NCBI RefSeq assembly: GCF_003259525.1
Contig: NZ_QLLO01000002.1
Span: 1-64,000 of the forward strand
Length of the DNA: 64,000 nt
DNA from: Olleya aquimaris
GTDB lineage: Bacteria; Bacteroidota; Bacteroidia; Flavobacteriales; Flavobacteriaceae
Direction: 5' to 3'
The first letter of the stretch is position 1. Each line of letters begins with the position of its first letter. A program made the position numbers and the translations under genes. Below the pieces are notes generated by a model. The model searched no databases. It worked only from the letters and a program-made list of their open reading frames with translations, and had not been told where the DNA came from. Positions 15,804-24,664 of this stretch are shown here, one piece after another.

Positions 15804-16100
15804 TTACCTTAAAACCAGTTTTTTAATAATCTCTTTACCTAACTCTTCATTTAATAATGTTATAATTTTTTGGTTACCATAACTTAACTCTTCCCGTAAA
15901 GCGCTAGAACTTAGTTGTATGTAAAGCGTATCTCGTTTTAATTCTATTGCTGTAGTATAGTTATTTATACCATTTCCCATAAGTTTAGCCCAAGCCTCTC
16001 TAACATTGACTTTGTCTAATCCTTTCTCTAAATTATTTTCGGTTACAAAATCTTTTAAAGCATCAGAAATATTTAATATGGTGTTATTGCGTTTTGGCAT
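15804..16100 (-). CDS. DUF721 (DciA-like) protein
   Basis: 98 residues. It fits DUF721: a C-terminal KH-like fold (VNVREAWAKLMG, then LYIQLSSSALREELSYGNQKI and LLNEELG). DciA proteins load the replicative helicase in bacteria lacking DnaC/DnaI. Bacteroidota encode short DUF721 proteins next to recF, as here. A replication role is inference from family and context. The start overlaps the stop of the upstream lipoprotein gene by one base (TAATG), so translation is coupled. Confidence 0.85.
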   Translation of the reverse strand: MPKRNNTILNISDALKDFVTENNLEKGLDKVNVREAWAKLMGNGINNYTTAIELKRDTLYIQLSSSALREELSYGNQKIITLLNEELGKEIIKKLVLR

Positions 16101-16510
16101 TATTCAAGTGTAATAGGTGTGTAGCGTTGATATAAATATAAGTCTTTATTCTTGTTTATGACTTGTAATTGATTGTTATTAGCATGTAAAATGGTTTCTT
16201 TCCAATTAGAAAAAGGTGTTTTATAATACAAGTTTAGACTATCCTTTTCAACTTTTACAGTAAAGCGTTCTAAATTATTTGAGGTTTGAAATGTTCCATC
16301 TAAATTAGGTTTCATTTTTTTTCTAAACCCAGTTGTATCATTAATTTCAATATAATCTACAGTATTATTGAAATTGTATTGTTTTTTTGTTCCATCATTT
16401 AGTGTCACTTCTTTAATTTCCCAATACCCTGTAACGTGTTGCTTAATATCATCTGGATTTTTAGTACAACTTACTATTAAGATTAGTAGTATGTAGTATA
16501 GTTTTTTCAT
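16100..16510 (-). CDS. Small lipoprotein, lipocalin-like fold possible
   Basis: 136 residues from the ATG at 16510. The longer frame starting at 16540 has an N-terminus (MSAVEIRK) that comes from a dispersed intergenic repeat and is rejected. The signal peptide MKKLYYILLILIVSC has lipobox IVSC. The mature part is beta-rich (GYWEIKEVTLNDGTKK, FRKKMKPNLDGTFQ, LNLYYKTPFSNWKETI), resembling the lipocalin-like lipoproteins of flavobacteria. Function unknown. It is coupled to the DUF721 gene. Confidence 0.8.
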   Translation of the reverse strand: MKKLYYILLILIVSCTKNPDDIKQHVTGYWEIKEVTLNDGTKKQYNFNNTVDYIEINDTTGFRKKMKPNLDGTFQTSNNLERFTVKVEKDSLNLYYKTPFSNWKETILHANNNQLQVINKNKDLYLYQRYTPITLE

Positions 16511-16522
16511 CTTCTGTTTACG

Positions 16523-16548
16523 TATTTCGACTGCGCTCAATATAAACT
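16523..16548 (-). repeat. Copy of the dispersed CTTCGACTACGCTCAG-type element
   Basis: TATTTCGACTGCGCTCAA followed by TATAAACT matches the reverse complement of the elements beside tRNA-Thr (5575-5593 and its flank) with few mismatches. It lies just upstream of the lipoprotein gene. Confidence 0.7.
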
Positions 16549-16657
16549 CCAGTGATTTTTTTTTAATTATTAATTCTATTTTTAAACAGATTGCTTCGTT
16601 TTACTAACAATAACAAGTCCGAGTAAGCAACTTTATAAACTTTAAATACTTTCAACT

Positions 16658-17737
16658 TTATAATTTAAAAATTTCATAAGATTGATGCACTTGTTTTACT
16701 GCATTTTCAGTTCGTTCTGCATGTGTATCACTAATAAAAATTTGTCCAAAATTTTCATCATTTACTAATTTTATAATTTGTGCCACACGGGTTTCGTCTA
16801 ACTTATCAAAAATATCATCTAAAAGTAAAATAGGATTATCTCCACTAATTGCTTTAATACTGTCAAATTGAGCCAATTTTAAAGCAATTAAAAATGATTT
16901 TTGCTGTCCTTGACTTCCAAATTTTTTAATAGGATAATCACCAATATTAAACTCTAAATCGTCTTTATGTATCCCAACACTTGTATACTGTAGGGCTTTG
17001 TCCTTATTAATGGATTGATTTAAAAGCGTGTCTAAATTATCTTCAAATAAATCGCTTTTATAATTTAAAAACACATCCTCATTATTATTGCTTATTGCTT
17101 TGTAACGTGCTTTAAATAAAGGAATAAAACTGTCTAAAAAGGCTTTGCGTTTTTCAAAAATTTCTGATCCGTATTGTTGTAATTGCTGATTGTATACTTC
17201 AATAGTATCCTTATTGTAGGTGTGATTAACAGCGAAATATTTTAATAACGAGTTGCGCTGAGACAGTATTTTGTTGTAATTAATCAAACTGCTTAAGTAG
17301 CTTTTGTCACTTTGGCTAATAACACCATCTATAAATTTACGTCTAGTGTCACTACCTTCTGTAATTAAATCTCTATCTGCTGGACTAATAATAACTAATG
17401 GTAAAAACCCAATGTGGTCGCTAAATTTATCATAAACCTTACTATTGCGTTTGATAATTTTTTTCTGTCCTTTTTTTAAACTAACTACTATGTTTTCTGT
17501 CTTTTGGTCTTTGTCATACTCTCCATTGATAACAAAAAAATCTTGATCGTATTTTATATTTTGTTTAGCTACAGGATTAAAGTAGCTTTTACCAAAGGAT
17601 AAATGATAAATAGCATCCAGCACATTAGTTTTACCAACACCATTATTACCTACCAAACAATTTATAGTCTCGTTAAACGAAAAGGTTTTGGAGTCAAAAT
17701 TTTTATAGTTTAAAAGCGATAAAGACTTTAAAATCAT
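16658..17737 (-). CDS. recF: DNA replication and repair protein RecF
   Basis: 359 residues, the usual length. It is an SMC-like ATPase that loads RecA at gaps with RecO and RecR. Walker A is GNNGVGKTN (about residues 29-37), and the signature region around [11 protein letters not shown] matches the family. Walker B is [16 protein letters not shown]. The N-terminal [12 protein letters not shown] is the typical first strand and helix. It is transcribed toward the lipoprotein-DUF721 pair, with about 150 bp between, and diverges from the TPR protein gene. Confidence 0.96.
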   Translation of the reverse strand: MILKSLSLLNYKNFDSKTFSFNETINCLVGNNGVGKTNVLDAIYHLSFGKSYFNPVAKQNIKYDQDFFVINGEYDKDQKTENIVVSLKKGQKKIIKRNSKVYDKFSDHIGFLPLVIISPADRDLITEGSDTRRKFIDGVISQSDKSYLSSLINYNKILSQRNSLLKYFAVNHTYNKDTIEVYNQQLQQYGSEIFEKRKAFLDSFIPLFKARYKAISNNNEDVFLNYKSDLFEDNLDTLLNQSINKDKALQYTSVGIHKDDLEFNIGDYPIKKFGSQGQQKSFLIALKLAQFDSIKAISGDNPILLLDDIFDKLDETRVAQIIKLVNDENFGQIFISDTHAERTENAVKQVHQSYEIFKL

Positions 17738-17842
17738 AGAATTAGTACTAAAAGAATGTGCTTTATTAAGAATAGCCTGATAAGGATGTGCAAATTATTG
17801 AAAATTATCAAATAATAACCTTTTATTTATAAAGAAAAATTA

Positions 17843-17850
17843 TATTTTTG
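17843..17850 (+). promoter_or_regulatory. -7 box that fixes the start of the TPR protein
   Basis: TATTTTTG fits TAnnTTTG. It overlaps the alternative GTG start at 17850, so the true start must be the ATG at 17871. Confidence 0.55.
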
Positions 17851-17870
17851 TGCGCATTAATAAAACTAAC

Positions 17871-18641
17871 ATGGCGACTTACAAGAAAAGAGGATACAAA
17901 CCAAAAACAAAAGTAGAAAAGGAAATTGAAGTAGAAGAAAACTCGGCAACTGCAGAAGTTTTTAATACTTTAGATGAATCTGCTAACAAAGCAGAAGAGT
18001 TTGTAGAGAAAAATCAAAAAAACATCTTTATAGTTATTGGTGTCGTAGCTGGATTAGCTTTAGCATACTTAGGATATCAACAATTTATAGCGAAGCCTAA
18101 ACAAAGTGAAGCTATGAATGAAATGTACCAAGCTCAACAATTTTTCAACGAAGCTGTAACTGCAGCTACTGGTCAAGATTCTTTATATAATTTAGCTTTA
18201 ACAGGAGGTGAAGGTAAATTAGGGATGACAGATATCGCTGATCAATATAGTGGGACTCAAGCTGGAAACCTTGCTAATTACTATGCAGGAATGGCTTACT
18301 TAAATATTAAAAATTACGAGCAAGCTATTGCTTATTTAGATAAATTTAAAAGTGATGACGAAGCTTTAGCACCTATGGCTAAAGGCGCAATTGGAGATGC
18401 ATTTATGCAATTAAACCAAACTGAAGATGCTTTAAAGTATTACACAGAAGCTGCTAACTTACGTCAAAACGACTTTACAGCACCAACCTACTTATTTAAA
18501 GCTGGTGTTACCGCTTTAAATTTAGGTCAAGCATCAAAAGCACTAGACTTATTTAATAAAATAAAAGATAACTATCCAAAATCACCAGAAGCTACACAAG
18601 TAGAGGTGTTTATTGGAAAAGCACAAGCAATGTCAAACTAG
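17871..18641 (+). CDS. Membrane-anchored TPR protein (YfgM/CpoB-like)
   Basis: 256 residues from the ATG at 17871. A Lys/Glu-rich cytoplasmic N-terminus of about 47 residues precedes a single membrane helix (FIVIGVVAGLALAYLGYQ, about 48-68). A periplasmic domain with TPR-like helices follows (YYAGMAYLNIKNYEQAIAYL, AIGDAFMQLNQTEDALKYY, LFKAGVTALNLGQASKAL). This architecture resembles YfgM, an ancillary Sec translocon subunit, but the family is broad. The stop is 3 bp from ribH, so cotranscription is likely. Confidence 0.85.
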   Translation: MATYKKRGYKPKTKVEKEIEVEENSATAEVFNTLDESANKAEEFVEKNQKNIFIVIGVVAGLALAYLGYQQFIAKPKQSEAMNEMYQAQQFFNEAVTAATGQDSLYNLALTGGEGKLGMTDIADQYSGTQAGNLANYYAGMAYLNIKNYEQAIAYLDKFKSDDEALAPMAKGAIGDAFMQLNQTEDALKYYTEAANLRQNDFTAPTYLFKAGVTALNLGQASKALDLFNKIKDNYPKSPEATQVEVFIGKAQAMSN

Positions 18642-18644
18642 ACT

Positions 18645-19124
18645 ATGGCAACAACAAATTTATCTGCATACGATAAAGCATCAATCCCAAACGGAAAGCA
18701 ATTTCGGTTTGGGATTGTTGTTTCAGAATGGAACGATACTATTACTCAGGGCTTATTAGAAGGCGCAAAAAACACCCTTTTAGAACATGGTGTAAAACCA
18801 GAAAATATAGTGGTTTGGGATGTGCCAGGAAGTTACGAGTTGATTTATGGTTGTAAAAAAATGCAGGAGCAAATGGTTAACGCTGTTATTGCAATTGGTA
18901 GCGTAATACAGGGCGAAACTAAGCATTTTGATTTTGTTTGTGAGGCTGTAGCACAGGGTATAAAAGATCTAAATATTACTCGTGAAACTCCAGTCATTTT
19001 CTGTGTATTAACAGATAACACTATGCAACAAGCAATTGACCGTTCTGGTGGAAAACACGGTAACAAAGGTGTGGAAGCAGCTGTTGCAGCTTTAAAAATG
19101 GCTGAGCTACGTAGAAACGCTTAA
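18645..19124 (+). CDS. ribH: 6,7-dimethyl-8-ribityllumazine synthase
   Basis: 159 residues, the typical length. It condenses ribityl-aminopyrimidinedione with dihydroxybutanone phosphate in riboflavin synthesis and assembles into a capsid-like 60-mer or a pentamer. Motifs: FGIVVSEWND (substrate-binding Trp), VWDVPGSYEL, AIGSVIQGETKHFDFVC (with the catalytic His), and the phosphate-binding NKGVEAA. It is coupled to the TPR gene upstream, while no other rib gene is in the window. Confidence 0.97.
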   Translation: MATTNLSAYDKASIPNGKQFRFGIVVSEWNDTITQGLLEGAKNTLLEHGVKPENIVVWDVPGSYELIYGCKKMQEQMVNAVIAIGSVIQGETKHFDFVCEAVAQGIKDLNITRETPVIFCVLTDNTMQQAIDRSGGKHGNKGVEAAVAALKMAELRRNA

Positions 19125-19254
19125 AAATTAGTGTTCTTTAATTAGTTTATCGTTTTATTCTGCTACTTGTTATTTCAAAACAATAACTTATGGGTCGATA
19201 CAACTTGTTAACAATTTTTAGCATTCAGAATCTGTGGTTCTGTAGTATTTTCAG

Positions 19255-19262
19255 TATTTTTG
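19255..19262 (+). promoter_or_regulatory. -7 box before the small membrane protein pair
   Basis: TATTTTTG (TAnnTTTG), about 30 bp before the TTG start at 19292. It supports transcription of the short gene pair that leads into mutL. Confidence 0.4.
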
Positions 19263-19291
19263 AGTAGATTATACATTAAAACTATTCTAGT

Positions 19292-19510
19292 TTGTTTACT
19301 CAGAAAAAAAATAAAAAGTTTAATTACCAAACACGCTTTTCTAAAGACAACGATTCTGCTACTAAGCTTAAAGAAAGCATGAACTCTAGTTGGAATGATG
19401 CCAGAAGAACAAGCTCTAGCAACAGAAAAAATTATACTTTATTTCTGCTTTTAGGCGTGTTAGCATTACTAGCCATTTTAATGTATTACTTAGAAACAAA
19501 AATTAAATAG
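19292..19510 (+). CDS. Small C-tail-anchored membrane protein, copy 1 (TTG start)
   Basis: 72 residues. A stop codon lies 13 bases before the TTG and no ATG is available, so TTG is the likely start. The basic N-terminus FTQKKNKKFNYQTRFSK aligns with FLSRRKNKRFDYTPRFYKG of the next gene, and both end in one membrane helix (here LFLLLGVLALLAILMYYL). They are diverged paralogs with cytoplasmic basic heads. Function unknown. The arrangement before mutL suggests a housekeeping unit. Confidence 0.75.
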   Translation: MFTQKKNKKFNYQTRFSKDNDSATKLKESMNSSWNDARRTSSSNRKNYTLFLLLGVLALLAILMYYLETKIK

Positions 19511-19520
19511 ACCATAAGTT

Positions 19521-19802
19521 ATGGGTTTTCTATCTAGAAGAAAAAATAAAAGATTTGATTACACACCTCGTTTTTATAAAGGTGAAGGTAATCCGTTTGA
19601 AATCAAGCATAAATTTGATGAACACAGAACCACTGTAGGTGAAAATCCTGGCTTAAAAGGTAAATTTAATAATGCTTTAAACGAACTAAAAAGTAATCCA
19701 GATAGAGAGGCCAATCGACGTATTTTATTGATTGTTGCTATATTGGTTTTTTTGTTTTTTTTACTAATAGGTTTCGATTTATCCATATTCTTCCCTAACT
19801 AA
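19521..19802 (+). CDS. Small C-tail-anchored membrane protein, copy 2
   Basis: 93 residues: a basic head (RRKNKRFDYTPRFYKGEGNPF), a charged middle and one C-terminal helix (ILLIVAILVFLFFLLIG). It is paralogous to the gene 11 bp upstream, and 4 bp separate its stop from mutL. Function unknown. Riboflavin synthase genes elsewhere do not share this fold, so the link to ribH is only positional. Confidence 0.8.
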   Translation: MGFLSRRKNKRFDYTPRFYKGEGNPFEIKHKFDEHRTTVGENPGLKGKFNNALNELKSNPDREANRRILLIVAILVFLFFLLIGFDLSIFFPN

Positions 19803-19806
19803 ACGT

Positions 19807-21648
19807 ATGGCAGATATCATTCAATTGTTACCAGATCACGTTGCTAACCAGATTGCTGCAGGAGAGGTCGTGCAACGTCCAGCCTCAGTTGTAAAAGAGC
19901 TGTTAGAAAATGCTATTGATGCTGAAGCAACTACTATAAAACTTATAATTAAAGATGCTGGAAAAACCTTAATCCAAGTTATTGATAACGGAAAAGGGAT
20001 GAGTACTACTGACGCCAGATTAAGCTTTGAGCGTCATGCGACATCTAAAATACGCACAGCAGACGATTTATTTCAATTACACACCAAAGGTTTTAGAGGT
20101 GAAGCTTTAGCAAGTATTGCAGCTATTGCACATGTCGAGCTAAAAACAAAACAAGACCAACAAGACTTAGGTACAGAACTAGTTATTGAAGGTAGTGAGG
20201 TTAAATCTCAAGAAGTGGTTGTAACACCAAAAGGGACCTCAATTTCTGTTAAACACCTGTTTTTTAATATTCCTGCTAGACGTAATTTTTTAAAGTCTAA
20301 TTCTGTTGAGTTACGACATATTATTGACGAGTTTCATCGTGTAGCTTTAGCACATCCAAACATTGGATTTTCAATGTTTAGTAACGGTAGCGAAACCTTT
20401 AATTTACCAGTTAGTAATTACAGACAACGCATTGTCAATATTTTTGGAACCAAAACCAACGAAAAACTAGTTCCTGTCGAGGAAGAAACCGAAGTCTTAA
20501 CCATTTCTGGATTTGTAGGTAAACCAGAATTTGCTAAAAAATCTAGAAACGAGCAGTTTTTCTTTGTTAATAACCGTTTTATTAAAAGTGCATATTTAAA
20601 CCATGCTATTAACTCGGCGTTTGAAGGCTTGTTAAAAGATGGTGCACAACCAAGTTATTATTTAAATTTAACGGTTAATCCACAAAGTATCGATATAAAT
20701 ATTCATCCAACAAAAACAGAAATTAAGTTTGATGACGAGCATACGCTTTATGCCATTCTACGTTCTTCAGTTAAGCATAGTCTAGGACAATTTAATATAG
20801 CACCTGTGTTGGATTTTGAGCGTGATGCTAATTTAGATACGCCTTATAGCTATCAACAAAAAGGAACACCAACCATAGAGGTCGATCAAAGTTTTAATCC
20901 GTTTAAAGAGGACCAACAAAAAACTAAGGTATCAAATTATAAAAAAGAAGTAGGTGCTAATTGGGAAAGCTTGTATGTTGGTTTAGAATCTAAAGGTACC
21001 AAAACACATACAGATTTTAGTGAAGTACACTTTGAAAGCGAACCAGAAAACGAATCTATTTTCAAAAATGAAAAAGATGTCGAGCAAAAGCAAACCACAT
21101 ATCAGCTTAATAACAAATTTATTATTAGTACCATAAAATCTGGTATGCTAGTCATTGACCAACATCGTGCACACCAACGCGTGTTGTATGAAGAATTTTT
21201 ACAACACATCACTATAAAAGAAGGTGTTAGTCAACAGTTATTATTTCCGTTAGAGCTACATTTTTCTAAACAAGAAATAGCATTAATTAATCAATTAAAA
21301 GAAGATTTAGAATCTACTGGATTTATATTTCAATCTGTAAAAAATGAAACCGTTCAAATTACTGGAGTACCAGTAAATGTTCCAGAAAGCGAAGTGTCTA
21401 TTATTTTAGAGCAATTAATTAGTGATGTAGAAAACGAAGTGCCAGATAGTAATTTTTCAGCAACAGATTTGTTAGCCAAATCTATGGCGAAAAGCTTAGC
21501 AATAAAAACAGGACAAACATTAACCAACCCAGAGCAAGAGCATTTAGTAAACCGTTTATTTGCTTGTAAGGAACCTAATGTGTCACCAACTAATAAAACC
21601 ACATTTATCACCATGACTGTGGATGAGTTAGATAAAAAATTTATGTAA
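19807..21648 (+). CDS. mutL: DNA mismatch repair protein MutL
   Basis: 613 residues. The N-terminal GHKL ATPase has VKELLENAIDAEAT (motif I), DNGKGM (II) and TKGFRGEALASIAA (III). The transducer domain has HPTKTEIKFDD. A variable linker covers about residues 340-430. The C-terminal dimerisation domain carries DQHRAHQRVLYE where the endonuclease motif DQHA lies in other phyla. The usual ACR and CPHGRP motifs are replaced, as far as I recall also in other Bacteroidota, so its nicking activity is uncertain. It follows the small membrane protein genes closely and precedes two rhomboid genes by 3 bp. Confidence 0.97.
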   Translation: MADIIQLLPDHVANQIAAGEVVQRPASVVKELLENAIDAEATTIKLIIKDAGKTLIQVIDNGKGMSTTDARLSFERHATSKIRTADDLFQLHTKGFRGEALASIAAIAHVELKTKQDQQDLGTELVIEGSEVKSQEVVVTPKGTSISVKHLFFNIPARRNFLKSNSVELRHIIDEFHRVALAHPNIGFSMFSNGSETFNLPVSNYRQRIVNIFGTKTNEKLVPVEEETEVLTISGFVGKPEFAKKSRNEQFFFVNNRFIKSAYLNHAINSAFEGLLKDGAQPSYYLNLTVNPQSIDINIHPTKTEIKFDDEHTLYAILRSSVKHSLGQFNIAPVLDFERDANLDTPYSYQQKGTPTIEVDQSFNPFKEDQQKTKVSNYKKEVGANWESLYVGLESKGTKTHTDFSEVHFESEPENESIFKNEKDVEQKQTTYQLNNKFIISTIKSGMLVIDQHRAHQRVLYEEFLQHITIKEGVSQQLLFPLELHFSKQEIALINQLKEDLESTGFIFQSVKNETVQITGVPVNVPESEVSIILEQLISDVENEVPDSNFSATDLLAKSMAKSLAIKTGQTLTNPEQEHLVNRLFACKEPNVSPTNKTTFITMTVDELDKKFM

Positions 21649-21651
21649 ACT

Positions 21652-22479
21652 ATGATGAGAATAACAGATACGGTAAAGCATTTGATTATAATAAATATAA
21701 TCATGTTTGTGGGTACGCTAACTGTTGGAGATGGACGACTATTTTACGATTTATTTGCGATGCATTTTCCTGCTAGCGATGCTTTTAAACCTTGGCAAGT
21801 GGTAACTCACATGTTTATGCATGGTGGATTTACACACTTACTGTTTAATATGTTTGCACTATGGATGTTTGGTACACCTGTAGAGCAACGTTTGGGACGT
21901 AATAAATTTTTGTTTATCTATTTTTCTGCAGGAATAGGAGCTGTATTGTTCCAGTTAGCAGGTTATTATTGGGATTATTTTCCAGCAGTTACAAACTTGA
22001 TGGAATCAGGTTTAAGTAAAACAGCTATAAACGATATTATTAACTTTAATATTTTAGATGGTAATCAATTTACAGGTAAGTTGTTAACAGAGCAATTAGA
22101 ACCTTATTTATATGAAAACGGAATTCCTGAAAGTATTATTAATCAATCTGTTTATAATAATTTATTTGAAACAAATGTACTAATACACAATAGTACTATG
22201 GTTGGAGCTTCAGGTTGTATTATGGGTATTTTAGCTGCTTTTGGTTTAATGAATCCTAATGCTGAATTAATGATGATATTGTTACCAATTCCAATTAAAG
22301 CCAAGTACTTTATACCAGGAATTATAATTTTAGATGTTATTTCTGCGTTTACAGGACAGTCGTTTTTTAGTCCAAGCAATACCGCTTATTTGGCTCACGT
22401 TGGAGGTGCCATTATAGGCTTTATAGTGATGTGGTACTGGAAAAAAAATAGCATGAATAAATACCGTTGGGACCAATAA
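21652..22479 (+). CDS. Rhomboid family intramembrane serine protease
   Basis: 275 residues, six or more membrane segments. The rhomboid domain shows MHGGFTHLLFNMFALWMFG (loop L1 and the HxxxN motif), catalytic serine in VGASGCIMG, and catalytic histidine in LAHVGGAIIGF. An insertion of about 70 residues with little hydrophobicity (about 110-175) separates helices, which is longer than in GlpG. The start could be M1 or M2. Its stop directly abuts the next rhomboid gene. It cleaves transmembrane helices; the substrate is unknown. Confidence 0.93.
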   Translation: MMRITDTVKHLIIINIIMFVGTLTVGDGRLFYDLFAMHFPASDAFKPWQVVTHMFMHGGFTHLLFNMFALWMFGTPVEQRLGRNKFLFIYFSAGIGAVLFQLAGYYWDYFPAVTNLMESGLSKTAINDIINFNILDGNQFTGKLLTEQLEPYLYENGIPESIINQSVYNNLFETNVLIHNSTMVGASGCIMGILAAFGLMNPNAELMMILLPIPIKAKYFIPGIIILDVISAFTGQSFFSPSNTAYLAHVGGAIIGFIVMWYWKKNSMNKYRWDQ

Positions 22480-23340
22480 ATGAATCAAATAGAACAATTA
22501 AAATATAAATACGCTAGACTTAATGTCTTAGAAAAAATTATAGCTATTAATAGTGTTATTTTTTTGTTTGCTCTAATTTTTAGACGACTTGTTCCTGGAG
22601 TTTTTAAGTGGTTGCATTTACCAAGTGATTTTTACGACTTTTTGTATAAACCTTGGACTATCATTACTTATGGGTTTTTACATTTTGATTTGTTTCATGT
22701 CTTATTTAACATGCTTTGGTTGTACTTTTTGGGTAGAATCATGTTAAATTTATTCAACCCAAAAATGGCTTTAAATATCTATCTTATGGGTATTATTGCT
22801 GGTGGATTAGCGTTTTTATTTGGGTATAATGTCATACCAAGCGTGTTTGCCTCTTCTGCTTATTTACTTGGTGCTTCTGCTGGTGTAAGAGCTATTCTTA
22901 TATTTTTATGTGCCTACATGCCAGACAAGGATATTAGATTTTTTACGTTTAATTTAAAGTTATGGTGGATTGGTGCAGTGTTAATTGGTTTTGATGTTTT
23001 AAACATCATTGGAGGTAATAATGCAGGTGGCAATTTAGCGCATCTAGGAGGAGCTGCTTTAGGGTTTATATATGCAAAACAACTGGCTAAAGGACACGAT
23101 ATTGGTACTGGTTTTGGTCGGTTTATGGATTGGGTAACTAGTTTGTTTAAAGCTAGTAAAACACCTAAAATGAAAACCGTACACAAACAAAAAGGTAACG
23201 TTGCTGGTTATAAAAAAGAAGAGTTTAACCAATTAAATAACCAGAAAAAAATTGATGCTATCTTAGATAAAATAAGTAAAAGTGGGTACGATAGTTTATC
23301 TAAAGAAGAAAAAGAATTTTTATTTAAAGCTGGGAAATGA
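22480..23340 (+). CDS. Rhomboid family intramembrane protease, second copy
   Basis: 286 residues. Motifs: LHFDLFHVLFNMLWLYFLG, catalytic serine in LGASAGVRA, and histidine in LAHLGGAALGF. The Ser motif is GASA rather than GASG, which rhomboids tolerate. A soluble C-terminal tail of about 80 residues with KSGYDSLSKEEKEFLFKA resembles the tails of Bacteroidota rhomboids. It starts at the base after the first rhomboid stop, and its own stop overlaps the next gene by four bases, so the three are one operon. Confidence 0.93.
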   Translation: MNQIEQLKYKYARLNVLEKIIAINSVIFLFALIFRRLVPGVFKWLHLPSDFYDFLYKPWTIITYGFLHFDLFHVLFNMLWLYFLGRIMLNLFNPKMALNIYLMGIIAGGLAFLFGYNVIPSVFASSAYLLGASAGVRAILIFLCAYMPDKDIRFFTFNLKLWWIGAVLIGFDVLNIIGGNNAGGNLAHLGGAALGFIYAKQLAKGHDIGTGFGRFMDWVTSLFKASKTPKMKTVHKQKGNVAGYKKEEFNQLNNQKKIDAILDKISKSGYDSLSKEEKEFLFKAGK

Positions 23341-24353
23341 AAAACTTAACGTTTTTTGAAAAAATTATCTTCTTCATAAACTCTATTGTAGCGTTTTTGT
23401 TACTACTTTCCTATGTATTACCTAATATACCACCAAAGACTTTTGCTACACTATCTGTTTTAAGTTTAGGAGTGCCATTTTTAATATTACTTAACGTACT
23501 GTTTTTTGTGTATTGGTTGTTTAAAATTAAAAAGCAACTCCTACTATCCCTTATTGTGGTTACAATTGGTTATTTTTTATTTGGATCGTTATATAAATTT
23601 TCTAACTGGGAGGAAGATGGTACAGAAAGCTTGTCCATTATGAATTATAATGTGCGTTTGTTTAATTTATACGAATGGATTCCTGGAAAAGATATTGACC
23701 AAAAATTAGTAGAATTTGTTAAAAAGGAAAACCCAGATATTTTATGTCTACAAGAATATCAAATACAAGATGATGTAGATTTTTCTAATTATAAATACAA
23801 ATACGAAAAGTTAGAAGGTCAAAAAATTAAAATGGGACAGGCTATTTTTTCTAAATATCCAATAATTCATTCTGGTTCTATAGAGTTTCCAAAAACTGCT
23901 AATAATGCCATATTTGCAGATATTGTAAAAGAAAAAGATACCATAAGAGTATATAATTTGCACTTACAATCTTTACGTATTGACCCACGAGTACAAAGTT
24001 TAACTACCGAGAATTCTGAAAAGTTAATAAACGGAATAGGAGAGACCTTTAAAATGCAACAAAGTCAGGCAGAATTATTTTTAAAACATAAAACTAATAG
24101 TCCTTATAAAGTCATCATTTCTGGTGATTTTAATAACTCTGCGTTTTCCTATGTGTATAAAACCATAAAAGCAGATATGAAAGACGCTTTTAAACAACAA
24201 GGAAACGGTTTTGGACGTACCTATAACTTCAAGTTTTTTCCGCTTAGGATTGACTTTTTATTAGTTGATAAATCCTATACTATCAATAGCTTTAAAACTT
24301 ATGATGTCGAGTACTCGGACCATTATCCAATTATGGCTCGAATTTCTTTTTAA
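23337..24353 (+). CDS. Membrane-anchored endonuclease/exonuclease/phosphatase (EEP) family protein
   Basis: 338 residues. Three N-terminal membrane helices (about 8-95) precede an EEP domain: SIMNYNVRLFN, the metal-binding glutamate in ILCLQEYQ, VYNLHLQSL, the catalytic ISGDFNNSAFS, and the general base in YSDHYPIMA. The fold serves nucleases, phospholipid and inositol phosphatases. The active domain should face the periplasm after an odd number of helices (inference). It overlaps the second rhomboid by four bases, which points to an envelope role. Confidence 0.9.
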   Translation: MKNLTFFEKIIFFINSIVAFLLLLSYVLPNIPPKTFATLSVLSLGVPFLILLNVLFFVYWLFKIKKQLLLSLIVVTIGYFLFGSLYKFSNWEEDGTESLSIMNYNVRLFNLYEWIPGKDIDQKLVEFVKKENPDILCLQEYQIQDDVDFSNYKYKYEKLEGQKIKMGQAIFSKYPIIHSGSIEFPKTANNAIFADIVKEKDTIRVYNLHLQSLRIDPRVQSLTTENSEKLINGIGETFKMQQSQAELFLKHKTNSPYKVIISGDFNNSAFSYVYKTIKADMKDAFKQQGNGFGRTYNFKFFPLRIDFLLVDKSYTINSFKTYDVEYSDHYPIMARISF

Positions 24354-24664
24354 CGACTCATTAAATAACAATCTGTAATATCTGCAATAATGTGTATGAC
24401 TAATCCTAGTCCAATAAGTCTGGTTTTATTAGGAATAAGTAATATTAAATAAACCGCTAAAGCATAATACGTGTGAAGAGGATGGAAGTTTATACTACAT
24501 CTATTTGGCGCAAACATTGGTGTAGCTAAAAGGTGATCTAGATCTATTGATAGGCCTAAAAGCATGATTAATGCTGCTTTTTTCCATTGTTTTTTAAAAA
24601 ATAAAAGTGCTATTACAAGAGGTAACCCAAAATGAATTCCGTAATGTATTAAAGGTCTATACAT
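24350..24664 (-). CDS. Small polytopic membrane protein (DUF6122-like)
   Basis: 104 residues with three to four membrane helices and conserved-looking polar motifs: YGIHFGLP, IDLDHLLATPMFAPNRCSI, NFHPLHTYYA and HIIADITDC. The DLDHL and His pattern resembles metal-dependent membrane hydrolases of the YdjM type, and flavobacterial copies are annotated as DUF6122 as far as I recall. It overlaps the converging EEP gene by four bases and the upstream wbqC-like gene by eight. Confidence 0.7.
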   Translation of the reverse strand: MYRPLIHYGIHFGLPLVIALLFFKKQWKKAALIMLLGLSIDLDHLLATPMFAPNRCSINFHPLHTYYALAVYLILLIPNKTRLIGLGLVIHIIADITDCYLMSR

